From: Bacteroidales bacterium GP4
Lineage (GTDB): Bacteria; Bacteroidota; Bacteroidia; Bacteroidales; Muribaculaceae
Reading direction: 5' to 3'
DNA: 20,898 nucleotides
NCBI GenBank assembly: GCA_001701065.1
Contig: DAAL01000037.1
Span: 1 to 20,898, forward strand
Positions 7,991 through 16,042 of this stretch are shown here, piece by piece (position 1 is the stretch's first letter; the number at the start of each line of letters is the position of its first letter). The translations under genes were made by a program, and so were the position numbers. The notes under the pieces are model-generated. The model searched no databases. It worked only from the letters and a program-made list of their open reading frames with translations, and was not told where the DNA came from.

Positions 7991-9034
7991 ATGAAATATC
8001 TGATAAATAAAAAGTGGATTGTAATTCTGTTAACCACTATCTGCACCATCAGCAACTCTTTTGCACAAAAGCATTATTATGAAGGGGGATTTTTTGAGAA
8101 AAAGGGTAACATATGGTACGATTATAAAGACGAGAATCCAACGAAAGGGGTGAATTCGTTTAAAGAAATTAGTTCGGATGCCAATTTTTATGTAGGAGAT
8201 AATGGACAATTTAAAGTAGCTATTCCCAAAAGTACTAATAACGATTTTCTGTTTCAACTGAAAGACTCCAACAAATGGAAACTTATGTTTCCAAGTAAAG
8301 AATCAGAAGCCCAAAGACAAAACCGATTGAAATATTATTATGACGGGGGACACTTTGAGAAAAAAGGGAACTATTGGATAGAATTCAAAGAAAGCAACTC
8401 CAATAAAGCAGTAAACTGGTTTACTGAGGTAAGTTCGGACAAGAATTTTTATGTGGTAGATAATGGGAACTGTAAAATAGCCATCCCCAAGGACACCAAA
8501 AACAACTTTTTAATTCAATTAAAAGGCTCCGATGAGTGGAAATACTTGCATAAGAGTAAAATTGCTACATCTTTAAATAAAAGTACATCTTCAATAATTA
8601 TTGAGGATATAAAAATAGAATATGATGTACTTTCACCATCCGATATTATAGCTCAGATTTTTTCTGAAGGGACATACCAATCTAATGATTATGGTATTAA
8701 TTTCTGTGTTAAGGTGACCATTAATAACATGCTTAACAAAAGATTAGATATCAAAGCTTGTTTTTATGACAAGTATAGAAACCCGTTAAAAGATGGAAAT
8801 AATAAGTATAGAGATTCTAATGGTCACGTAATTGCAACTCCAAATACAATATCCAAGCCTATCAATCAAAATTACGTATCTGACGATATTGATATATTTA
8901 TACCTTATTCAGAGTTCCATTGTAAAAAAGGGACGTCTCATGATTTAAAATTCCGCATTCAGATTTTAGATGCTGCAACTGGAAAATGTATTACAGAATC
9001 GGATTACATTGATTTTACTTTGCCGAATAGGTAA
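7991..9034 (+). CDS. Exported protein with duplicated aromatic-rich domain, last gene of the CHAT/CHASE2 cluster
   Basis: A 347-residue protein. Signal peptide at residues 1-25 (hydrophobic core 9-20, SNSFAQ end). The mature part has two copies of a module of about 73 residues, at 27-99 and 114-186, each running from YY-GG-FEKKGN-W through SSD-NFYV-DNG and IPK to W-K-L/Y. The two copies are similar along their whole length and are joined by a short charged linker (100-113). A C-terminal domain (about 200-347) opens IEDIKIEYDVLSP and is beta-rich with conserved-looking VKVTINN and IPYSEF segments, suggesting an Ig-like fold. The duplication hints at binding a repeated ligand or partner. It sits 22 bases after the 209-residue gene and has the same AT-rich composition, so I place it in the same operon. 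Family not recognised. Confidence 0.8.
   Translation: MKYLINKKWIVILLTTICTISNSFAQKHYYEGGFFEKKGNIWYDYKDENPTKGVNSFKEISSDANFYVGDNGQFKVAIPKSTNNDFLFQLKDSNKWKLMFPSKESEAQRQNRLKYYYDGGHFEKKGNYWIEFKESNSNKAVNWFTEVSSDKNFYVVDNGNCKIAIPKDTKNNFLIQLKGSDEWKYLHKSKIATSLNKSTSSIIIEDIKIEYDVLSPSDIIAQIFSEGTYQSNDYGINFCVKVTINNMLNKRLDIKACFYDKYRNPLKDGNNKYRDSNGHVIATPNTISKPINQNYVSDDIDIFIPYSEFHCKKGTSHDLKFRIQILDAATGKCITESDYIDFTLPNR
8069..8548 (+). repeat. Two 219-bp diverged direct repeats within a gene
   Basis: The copies span 8069-8287 and 8330-8548 and encode the duplicated modules of the last cluster gene. Protein similarity is obvious (GG-FEKKGN, SSD-NFYV-DNG, AIPK). DNA identity is lower, so the duplication is not very recent. 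Confidence 0.75.
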
Positions 9035-9045
9035 TGGCATGGGAA

Positions 9046-9069
9046 TTATCGAACGAGCTCGTTCGATAA
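9046..9069. repeat. Perfect 24-bp palindrome after the CHAT cluster
   Basis: The half-site TTATCGAACGAG is followed directly by its exact reverse complement, so twelve pairs match with no mismatch and no spacer; the centre is GAGCTC. It begins 12 bases after the last stop codon. No T-run follows on the + strand, so it is not a standard intrinsic terminator. It could be a protein-binding site, an interspersed palindromic element or a recombination site. Confidence 0.85.
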
Positions 9070-9088
9070 CGGGACGGGGTTAGGAATA

Positions 9089-9144
9089 GTGGAGAGGGGA
9101 AGGTGGAGAGGGGAAGGTGGAGAGGGGAAGGTGGAGGGGGGATA
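9089..9144 (+). repeat. 14-bp purine tandem repeat (three exact copies plus one degenerate)
   Basis: The unit GTGGAGAGGGGAAG occurs exactly at 9089-9102, 9103-9116 and 9117-9130; a fourth, altered copy follows to about 9144. The tract is nearly pure purine on the + strand with regularly spaced GGGG runs. It is non-coding and lies between the CHAT cluster and the promoter of the next gene. Confidence 0.9.
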
Positions 9145-9197
9145 GTGACGGGGATAATGGTTTAGGGATGTGAACAATTGCTTAATTTGGTTAAGGA

Positions 9198-9230
9198 TTT
9201 GGAGCGGTTTAAGGAAAATACATACCTTTG
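9198..9230 (+). promoter_or_regulatory. Bacteroidetes-type promoter
   Basis: TTTG at 9198-9201 and TACCTTTG at 9223-9230, separated by 21 bases, match the -33/-7 consensus of the phylum. Transcription would start near 9237, leaving a leader of about 60 bases before the ATG at 9299. Confidence 0.75.
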
Positions 9231-9298
9231 TTTCCGTTAAAACTTTTAAGTATATGTATTTTCATCAAAATATTTAGGTATATAGTTTAGGGATAGAT

Positions 9299-10507
9299 AT
9301 GGGAAGGGTGGCTCGACGAGTTATGGGGCTTTTGCTATTGGTTTTCATTCCTTTGGCTGTTATGGGACAGGAAGGGCGTGCTGTTGTGGCTGATTCTGTC
9401 ACAGGGGAGCCGTTGTCAGGTGCTACGGTGCTTGACAAGAACGGGAGGATGCTCGGTGTCACGTCCGGTCATGGAGAGTTGCCTTATATCCCTGCGGAGG
9501 CTTTCCCGGTTTCGATACGTTTTATGGGTTACGCCACTATCACGGTGAAGAGCCCTGTGGACGGAAAGCTGTTGATGAGCGAAGTCATGTCGGAGCTTCC
9601 GGAAGTGGTCGTGGAGGCTAAGAAGCAGCAGGTTCTGCACATGCTTGGATATGTGAGGGAATATTCCACCTTAACCACTTATTCCGACACTGTATTTCTT
9701 TTCCGTGAAAAGATGGTAGATTTTATGGTGCCGCTCCTGAAGGCGGGTCGGTTTAAGGGATGGACAAATCAACGGTTGCTCAAAAGCAAGTCGTATTACC
9801 ATCTGAGAAATTCCCAAGGGATTGACAGCGTGAGCGATAACTTCCCGGAGCATTTCTCATGGGCTGACTGGATCGGGATAGTGGACCGGATGGATATGCC
9901 ACTGAATCTACAAGGCACAGAGTCGGCTACCGATACTGTTAAAGGACGGTACGGCACATCTATGCTCTGGCGCAGATCATCGGACAGGATGTATCTTGAC
10001 ATTGACATTTTAGCTGATACGGCAAATTATCGTTTTGTCCCCTCGCTTAAGGGCTTTATCTCCAGCATGGATTTCAGGCGGCTTAATATAAGATATGTAT
10101 TTGACGACGTTTCCGGTGGTGCCGTATTGCCTGATAATCTGTCGAGTATGTCGTTCAATGTGGAATCCAGCGGCAGAGGTCGAAACCTCAAGAGGATATT
10201 GCATGCGCCCGAGACACCTTACGTGGAAACGTATGTGGAAATGTACATTATCGACAAGGAATATATCACGGTGAAGGAGGCGCGCCGCCGGGAAAGCAAG
10301 AGCGCAATGATAAACGATATTCAGGTAAAAGCACCTGACGGAATAACTCCATTGTCACCTTATGTGGAGGAAGTAGTGTACAGAGTCGAGAATATCGACC
10401 GTGACGGCATCAGGCTTGCCATAAAACCTGATGAGCGCATGATAAGCCATACGAAAAAGAGGAAACGGGGATTTCTGTCGCGCCTGAAATCCATGTTCGG
10501 GCTATAG
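9299..10507 (+). CDS. CarboxypepD_reg-like domain exported protein
   Basis: A 402-residue protein with a signal peptide (about 1-23: basic start, LLLLVFIPLAV core, then MGQ). Residues about 25-105 form the small beta-sandwich seen in Bacteroidetes outer-surface proteins and TonB-receptor N-termini: GRAVVADSVTGEPLSGATVL, then SIRFMGYATITV and the closing LPEVVVEAKK. The remaining 290 residues resemble the large group of Bacteroidetes proteins with this domain followed by a family-specific, beta-rich region; no catalytic motif is visible. It ends with a basic stretch (KKRKRGFLSRLKSMFGL). It has its own promoter and stands alone, so a cell-envelope role is likely but not specified. Start chosen at 9299 because the signal peptide begins there and the promoter is about 60 bases upstream. 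Confidence 0.82.
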   Translation: MGRVARRVMGLLLLVFIPLAVMGQEGRAVVADSVTGEPLSGATVLDKNGRMLGVTSGHGELPYIPAEAFPVSIRFMGYATITVKSPVDGKLLMSEVMSELPEVVVEAKKQQVLHMLGYVREYSTLTTYSDTVFLFREKMVDFMVPLLKAGRFKGWTNQRLLKSKSYYHLRNSQGIDSVSDNFPEHFSWADWIGIVDRMDMPLNLQGTESATDTVKGRYGTSMLWRRSSDRMYLDIDILADTANYRFVPSLKGFISSMDFRRLNIRYVFDDVSGGAVLPDNLSSMSFNVESSGRGRNLKRILHAPETPYVETYVEMYIIDKEYITVKEARRRESKSAMINDIQVKAPDGITPLSPYVEEVVYRVENIDRDGIRLAIKPDERMISHTKKRKRGFLSRLKSMFGL

Positions 10508-10590
10508 ACAATATCCGTAACTCGGTTTATAACATAGCATTACTGCGATAAAAATTGCGGCATTGCTGCGGTATATTGAGGAAAATTTTA

Positions 10591-10598
10591 TACCTTTG
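10591..10598 (+). promoter_or_regulatory. Putative -7 promoter box for the BspA-type gene
   Basis: TACCTTTG matches TAnnTTTG. No clean TTTG is found 19-21 bases upstream, so the -33 element is weak. Its position implies transcription starting near 10605, which excludes the in-frame codon at 10555 as the translation start and supports the ATG at 10621. Confidence 0.55.
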
Positions 10599-10620
10599 TC
10601 GTCATAATACTGTCATTATC

Positions 10621-13600
10621 ATGGAATTTAGAATTTTTGCTACTATTGCCGTGCTGTTCATGCTCAGCGGGCAAGCCTATGCCAAGACCGGCACATGGCG
10701 CGGTATGATTTTCGAGAGTCATAACGATCTTAACGATTTTACGCTTGTTGACGGAACGAAAGCCGAGGGCGATGTTGTGATACCGCAGCGGATACCGATG
10801 GAGGTTGACGGCGTGGTTATTGACGGCTGCGTGGTCGACATCATCGGTGAAAATGCTTTTAAAGGCAACGATAAAATTACGTCCATCCTGCTTAACACCT
10901 ATACGGCAGTGATAGGCGACGGAGCTTTTGTGGATTGTCCCAATCTGACGGAAATCAACATCCGCGCGAAAAATGCGCCGGAGGTCCACGGCACCCCATT
11001 CGGACGCGAGGTGCTTGACAAGTGTACGCTCAAGTATCCCTACGAGGCTACTAACTACGATGATCGCACCGGCTGGCGTGACTTTGCCAACCGCAGCAAG
11101 CGCAATCCGGAGATAGAACACAACGGCGCATGGTTCACGCTCTACAAAGGCGAGTTTGACCAATGGGACGGCGGGGCGACGCTCACTGACGCATCCAATG
11201 TGGCGGACGAAAGCTGGACCATCCCCCAGGCTGTTTATTCCGATGAATACGCCGGCGTATTCCCCATAGAGCTTACCGGCATCGAGGACTATGCTTTCTA
11301 CAACAACACCAAGATTAATAAGCTGGATATGGACCTGCTCCAACTATCCAAGAAGCAGGCAACAATAGGCGCTTACACTTTTGCTGAATGCCGTGCGCTG
11401 CAGTCGGTATATCTACATCAGATTACCGCCATAGGCGAGAGCGCGTTCCGTAACTGCGCCAATTTAGGATATCTGAAGATGGACTTCTGGCAGCCACAGT
11501 TGACCGAGCTTCCGGCATACTGTTTCGACGGGTGCAGCTCTCTCGTGTTCGACTATCTTGAACATTTCAGGACTGTGGGCGATTACGCATTGCGTGGCAC
11601 CGCTTATTACCAACTGGAGATTCCGGTGGGTACATCATTCGGCACGGGCGTGTTCCTTGACTGCGAATATATCAAGAAAGTTGTGTGCAAAGATCCTGAC
11701 CCTAACCCATGCGAGGGAAAGCTATTCTCCGATGAAGTGTACGCTGCCGTACCGCTAACAGTACATTATTCAAGTTTCGACAAATACAGAGCCAGTCAGC
11801 CCAACTGGGGTAATTTCGTGACCCTTGAAACTGACGATGATGCCGTGTCGCAGCTTGAATTCCGCATCAACGATGACGGAAAGTCAGCATCGGTAATCCG
11901 CATAGCTCAATACACCAGCACGGAAAGCACTATCTACATTCCGCCGTATGTCACCCTCAGGAATTCCGATCTTGAATATGCCACATATCCCGTGACCACG
12001 ATTGACCCTCAGGCATTTAGCGGATTGAAGGGAATCAAAGCCATCTACCTGCCTGAGACATTGACCGAACTTAGCCCGCGGGCTCTCAACTATGTGCCCG
12101 AACTTGCCGAGTTGTATATCGACGCTCCTGTGACAGTGATACCCCTCGATTTCTGCTATCAGGACAACATGTTGAGCAAGGTTGTGCTTCCTTCAACTGT
12201 AAAGGAAATAGGAGACCATGCTTTTGTGTCGGCACGTCTTGATGATTTCAAGTACCCCGCTTCACTGGAGAAGATAGGTGAATCGGCATTCTACGCCACC
12301 ACCCATCTCACTGACGGGAATCTGCCTTCTGGGCTTAAGGAAATAGGCGCATCAGCCTTTGGAAAATGTTCAGGCTTGCAATACCTCAAAATCCCGGCAT
12401 CGCTGACAGTGGTGGGAGAAAACGCATTTGCTGAAATGACTGCACTTACCGATGTAGAGTTTACTGAAGGGTGCACCAAGGTTACCGCAGGGGCTTTTGA
12501 AGGCAATTCAGGGCTAAAGAACGCCGTAATGCCTACCACTCTTACCGAGATACAGGACCGCGCATTTAAAGGCACCGGACTTCAAAGCCTTACTCTATAC
12601 TGCTCACAGATTCCGAAAGGCTACGCCAATTCGCTGGCTGTCAACGATCCGTCGAAGCTGACCGTGTATGTGCCCGAACCTATGCTTAAAGCTTACCGCA
12701 ATGATGAGTATTGGAAGCTGTTTAATCTTGCAAAGACATCGGGCGAAGGCGCGACAGCCGACGGTGTCGTTTACCGTGCCAACGCTTCACGCACTGAGGT
12801 GGCTCTGGTCGATGGCGGCTCAGTCAAGGGGCACTTTGACATTCCTTCGGAAGTGGAGATTGTGGTGGATGACGTAAAAGGCAAGTATAAAGTGACTTCC
12901 GTTGGTGTCAAAGCATTTGAGGGCAACACCGCGCTTACTTCAGTCAGCATCCCCGAGACCGTCACCGATCTTAATTCAGGATGTTTCATGGGTTGCGAGT
13001 CTTTGGAAAGCGTAAAACTGCCATTGAGTCTTTATGTGATGGGCGCTGATGTTTTCAACGGCTGCCGCTCACTTCCCGAAATAACAATTCCCGCCGAGGT
13101 TCATGTGGTGGGCGACAATACATTCTCAGGCTGCACGGCACTTAAGAAAGTGACACTCGACGGTTATTTCACTGTGCCTGTCACTGACCATGAGGTGTTT
13201 GATGCCGCCACACTCAGCACCGCGACACTCGAAATCAGCGAAAACGCACTCGAAATCTCCAAGAAGATGAACTTCGTTTGGGCACATTTCACCAACACCG
13301 TCATCCGTCCTGTGGACCTCACAATCGACGGCGTGCGCTACGAGATAAGCAGCGACGAGTCCCATGCAACAATTGTTTCAGCGGAAGGCGCTTCCGGCGA
13401 ATTGACCTTACCTGAGCGAGTGCGCTTCGACATCAACAACCGTGAGCAGTACTTCCCCGTCACCTCCATCGCCGACAATGCATTCAGCGGCAATGTCGAC
13501 ATAACCGAGGTGGTGATTCCCGAATCGATAACTTACGTAGGGGAATCGGCGTTCAGCGGATGCGCTTCGCTTGAAAGCGTCACAGTGGGCAACGGCATAG

Positions 13601-14307
13601 AGCGTATTGAGCGCGGCACATTCTCGGGCTGCACCGGCTTGGTTGAGGTCAAACTTCCAGCCGAGTTGAAATACCTGGGCGTACAGGCATTCTTCAACTG
13701 CCACGCACTTGAACATATCGACATCCCTAAATCATTATCAATCATAAGTATAGGCGCATTTGCCGGATGCGAGTCACTGGCTGACATCCAACTTCCTATC
13801 GCCCTGAAAGAGGTGCCGGCTATGTGTTTCAGCGGTTGCTGTTCACTTAAGGTAGCCAATGTGCCTATCCAGGTTCAAACTATCCATAAACGCGCGTTTA
13901 TGGACTGCACATCGCTCACTGAGGTTAATATCCCTGCCAGCATGAAGCTGATAGACTCTAAAGCATTTGCCGGATGCGATGCCATAGAATCAGTCTACTG
14001 CAAGGGTATCGAGCCGTCGAAACTTGAGTCTGACGGATTTGACTCAGAGGTCTACAGCAATGCCCGGCTGTATGTGCCTATAGGCGGTAGCCTGCAAATC
14101 TATGCGCAGACTCCCGGATGGAAGAATTTCTTCTCTATATTCGAGCATTCGGAAAGCGGCATAGACGCTCCGGCGGTTGACGCTGACGATATTGATTCAT
14201 GGGAGCTTTACAATCTGCAGGGCGTGAAAGTCACCGGCAATGTGACTCCGGGAGTCTATATCCGCTATAACGGTTCAAAAGCGGTGAAAGTGTTCATCAA
14301 GGAGTGA
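10621..14307 (+). CDS. BspA-type leucine-rich repeat surface protein
   Basis: A 1228-residue secreted protein. The reading frame extends upstream to 10555, but the ATG at 10621 gives a proper signal peptide (MEFRIFATIAVLFMLSGQAYA) and lies after the promoter, so it is preferred. The body is made of LRR_5-type repeats of about 23 residues (pattern I-x-AF-xx-C-xL-xxV-x-IP-x-V), grouped in several arrays. Each array is introduced by a G-x-x-Y/F lead-in module, for example GMIFESHNDLND, GVVYRANASRTE and GVRYEISSDESH. The last about 35 residues (SWELYNLQGVKVTGN, then GVYIRYNGSKAVKVFIKE) look like the C-terminal sorting tail of Bacteroidetes secreted proteins (type IX-like). BspA-type proteins mediate adhesion to host proteins or other cells; the ligand here is unknown. 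A strong terminator follows, so the gene is probably monocistronic. Confidence 0.9.
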   Translation: MEFRIFATIAVLFMLSGQAYAKTGTWRGMIFESHNDLNDFTLVDGTKAEGDVVIPQRIPMEVDGVVIDGCVVDIIGENAFKGNDKITSILLNTYTAVIGDGAFVDCPNLTEINIRAKNAPEVHGTPFGREVLDKCTLKYPYEATNYDDRTGWRDFANRSKRNPEIEHNGAWFTLYKGEFDQWDGGATLTDASNVADESWTIPQAVYSDEYAGVFPIELTGIEDYAFYNNTKINKLDMDLLQLSKKQATIGAYTFAECRALQSVYLHQITAIGESAFRNCANLGYLKMDFWQPQLTELPAYCFDGCSSLVFDYLEHFRTVGDYALRGTAYYQLEIPVGTSFGTGVFLDCEYIKKVVCKDPDPNPCEGKLFSDEVYAAVPLTVHYSSFDKYRASQPNWGNFVTLETDDDAVSQLEFRINDDGKSASVIRIAQYTSTESTIYIPPYVTLRNSDLEYATYPVTTIDPQAFSGLKGIKAIYLPETLTELSPRALNYVPELAELYIDAPVTVIPLDFCYQDNMLSKVVLPSTVKEIGDHAFVSARLDDFKYPASLEKIGESAFYATTHLTDGNLPSGLKEIGASAFGKCSGLQYLKIPASLTVVGENAFAEMTALTDVEFTEGCTKVTAGAFEGNSGLKNAVMPTTLTEIQDRAFKGTGLQSLTLYCSQIPKGYANSLAVNDPSKLTVYVPEPMLKAYRNDEYWKLFNLAKTSGEGATADGVVYRANASRTEVALVDGGSVKGHFDIPSEVEIVVDDVKGKYKVTSVGVKAFEGNTALTSVSIPETVTDLNSGCFMGCESLESVKLPLSLYVMGADVFNGCRSLPEITIPAEVHVVGDNTFSGCTALKKVTLDGYFTVPVTDHEVFDAATLSTATLEISENALEISKKMNFVWAHFTNTVIRPVDLTIDGVRYEISSDESHATIVSAEGASGELTLPERVRFDINNREQYFPVTSIADNAFSGNVDITEVVIPESITYVGESAFSGCASLESVTVGNGIERIERGTFSGCTGLVEVKLPAELKYLGVQAFFNCHALEHIDIPKSLSIISIGAFAGCESLADIQLPIALKEVPAMCFSGCCSLKVANVPIQVQTIHKRAFMDCTSLTEVNIPASMKLIDSKAFAGCDAIESVYCKGIEPSKLESDGFDSEVYSNARLYVPIGGSLQIYAQTPGWKNFFSIFEHSESGIDAPAVDADDIDSWELYNLQGVKVTGNVTPGVYIRYNGSKAVKVFIKE

Positions 14308-14329
14308 CCAATACAGCACTATGTGATAA

Positions 14330-14376
14330 AAGGCTAAGAAACTACTAATTCAGGCGGTTTCTTAGCCTTCTTATTT
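14330..14376 (+). terminator. Intrinsic terminator after the BspA-type gene
   Basis: AAGGCTAAGAAAC (14330-14342) pairs perfectly with GTTTCTTAGCCTT (14357-14369), giving a 13-pair stem with a 14-base loop. A T-rich tail (CTTATTTA) follows. It lies 23 bases after the stop codon at 14307. Confidence 0.8.
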
Positions 14377-14469
14377 ATGGCAGGAAACTAAATGTTTGGC
14401 TTCATTGTTAAAACTATGACAATTAACGTTTCAACTTGACGGGTAGCTGTCACAAAACATTGATAAGCG

Positions 14470-15900
14470 ATGGCTGACAAACAGATATTACGATTACACT
14501 GGAAGCTTTTCTTTCCGCTTGTGGGATTGCTGTGGCTTATCATAGGCATAACAATTTCTTATTCCCTAATCCATGAGAAGCAGCGTCAGAGGGAGAATCT
14601 TGAAAACAGGCTGCTAAATGTGAACAACACTGTCATCGAAGCATACGGACAAGGCGCTGACCTCCAGAAAACTGTCGACTTCATAAAGCTATTTACAGAC
14701 GACACTACCCTCAATCCATTGCGAATAAGCGTGTACGATGAGGACGGCAACCTTATCGCCGACAATAAGGAGGCTACTATATCGTTTTATGACGACAATG
14801 GCGATATACTACCGGAATTTGAAAACGTGTGGAACAGCAGCGGGTATTCCACGTCGGTTCATGATGTGGCATTGGACAGCGTCAAGTTCATGGTAAGTTC
14901 CAAGATGAGCAGCGACGGTAAGATACATTCGTTTGCCGCATTGCCTTACGAAGGGGAAGTCACGGCTTTTCTGAGCATCGACCCCATGGTGTGGACCGTT
15001 GTGGTCATTTTAGGTATCCTGTCGTCAGGATTGGCTTATTTAGGGGCGAGGGCTTTGAGCCGGAATGTATATACGCTTCAGAGTTTTGCCCGTGCCATCG
15101 CTTCCGACCAAATTCCTGACAAGGCGGAATCGTGGCATTTCTCAAAGGACGAGCTTGGCGATGTGTCACGCAACCTTCTCACTTTGTACCGCGACAAGAT
15201 TCATGCCGAACATGAAAAGATACACCATGAGCGGCAATTGGGCATAAATGTGAGCCATGAACTGAATACACCGGTGGGGATAATAAAAGGCTATCTTGAC
15301 ACCGTGTTGAGCGACGACAACATGCCGGAGGAGATTAGGCGCAGGTTTCTGACGAGGGCTCAACAGACCACTGACCGTCTCGCTAATCTGGTGAACGACG
15401 TGAAAATGGTGATGCGGCTTCAAGAGAATGGCGATTCAATAGAGTGTGCGGTTATTAACTTTCATGATTTTGTGTCGCAGCTTGCCGAGGATATAGCGCA
15501 AGGGCATGTGGCTGGCAACATGGAGTTTGTCTATGACATACCTGATGACTGTCGTGTAGTAGCTCATGAGTCGCTGTTGACCAATTCATTGCTGAATCTC
15601 ATCTATAACGCGGTTCAGCATTCGGGAGGCAGCCGAATGTCATTGCAGTGGCTTCGCAGGGAGGGTGACAGGCATTTCTTTGCGTTCGCTGACGATGGGG
15701 AGGGGGTTGATGAGGAACATCTCGGAAGGCTGTTCGACCTGTTCTATCGGGTCGATTCCGGGCGTTCGCGCAAGAACGGCGGGGCAGGGCTTGGATTGCC
15801 GCTCGTGCATAGGACCATTATTGCCATGGGAGGCACAATCTCGGTGGAAAACGCATCACCAAGCGGACTTTGCTTCACATTCAGCCTTCCCGCCGGATAA
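14470..15900 (+). CDS. Membrane sensor histidine kinase (orphan)
   Basis: A 476-residue two-component sensor. TM1 is at about 13-33, followed by an extracytoplasmic sensor region (about 36-168) with a PAS/Cache-like LRISVYDEDGNLIADN segment; TM2 is at about 172-193, followed by a HAMP-like linker (about 195-250). The HisKA H-box is VSHELNTPVGIIKGYLDTV with phosphorylated H263; the Glu-x-x-Thr (E264, T267) needed for phosphatase activity is present. The ATPase domain shows the N-box (NLIYNAVQHSGG, N376/N380), G1 (DDGEGVD, about 408-414), the F-box (LFDLFYRVD) and G2 (GGAGLGLPLV, about 437-446). All motifs are intact, so it should be active. No response regulator gene is found within the window on either side. 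It is isolated by the terminator at 14330 upstream and a separate promoter downstream. Signal and partner unknown. Confidence 0.92.
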   Translation: MADKQILRLHWKLFFPLVGLLWLIIGITISYSLIHEKQRQRENLENRLLNVNNTVIEAYGQGADLQKTVDFIKLFTDDTTLNPLRISVYDEDGNLIADNKEATISFYDDNGDILPEFENVWNSSGYSTSVHDVALDSVKFMVSSKMSSDGKIHSFAALPYEGEVTAFLSIDPMVWTVVVILGILSSGLAYLGARALSRNVYTLQSFARAIASDQIPDKAESWHFSKDELGDVSRNLLTLYRDKIHAEHEKIHHERQLGINVSHELNTPVGIIKGYLDTVLSDDNMPEEIRRRFLTRAQQTTDRLANLVNDVKMVMRLQENGDSIECAVINFHDFVSQLAEDIAQGHVAGNMEFVYDIPDDCRVVAHESLLTNSLLNLIYNAVQHSGGSRMSLQWLRREGDRHFFAFADDGEGVDEEHLGRLFDLFYRVDSGRSRKNGGAGLGLPLVHRTIIAMGGTISVENASPSGLCFTFSLPAG

Positions 15901-15940
15901 TGCCCGAGACGGTGGCCGCCGACGGAAAAAACTATACTAT

Positions 15941-15971
15941 ACCGGATAAATGGAGGTAGTTTTCGGTTTTT
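15941..15971 (+). terminator. Weak candidate terminator after the histidine kinase
   Basis: ACCGGA (15941-15946) can pair with TTCGGT (15962-15967), with one G-U pair, and TTTT follows. The loop is 15 bases, so this is a modest candidate. Confidence 0.35.
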
Positions 15972-15997
15972 ATAAACATCGTTCCAAAATAATGTGT

Positions 15998-16005
15998 TAA
16001 CTTTG
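15998..16005 (+). promoter_or_regulatory. Putative -7 promoter box for the DUF4421-ribF-fic operon
   Basis: TAACTTTG fits TAnnTTTG and lies 37 bases before the ATG at 16043. A proper TTTG at the -33 position is not seen. Confidence 0.5.
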
Positions 16006-16042
16006 TATTAGTAAATCCGTTGTGTCAAGTTAAGGTAGACTT

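Noticed and set aside
716..9034. Type III-E CRISPR TPR-CHAT or gasdermin defence locus
   Set aside because: No Cas protein, CRISPR array or recognisable gasdermin is present, and the CHAT protein carries a signal peptide, unlike those cytosolic systems.
9061..9144. G-quadruplex in the purine tract
   Set aside because: The GGGG runs are about ten bases apart, longer than usual loops. A stable quadruplex is not convincing without testing.
10555..10620. Upstream in-frame start for the BspA-type protein
   Set aside because: It precedes the promoter -7 box at 10591 and would put 22 residues before a perfect signal peptide, so ATG 10621 is chosen.
10588..11343. 251-codon open frame on the - strand
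   Set aside because: It lies wholly opposite the start of the BspA-type gene and its promoter. No signal peptide, family motif or promoter supports it; GC-rich codons of the + strand explain the open frame.
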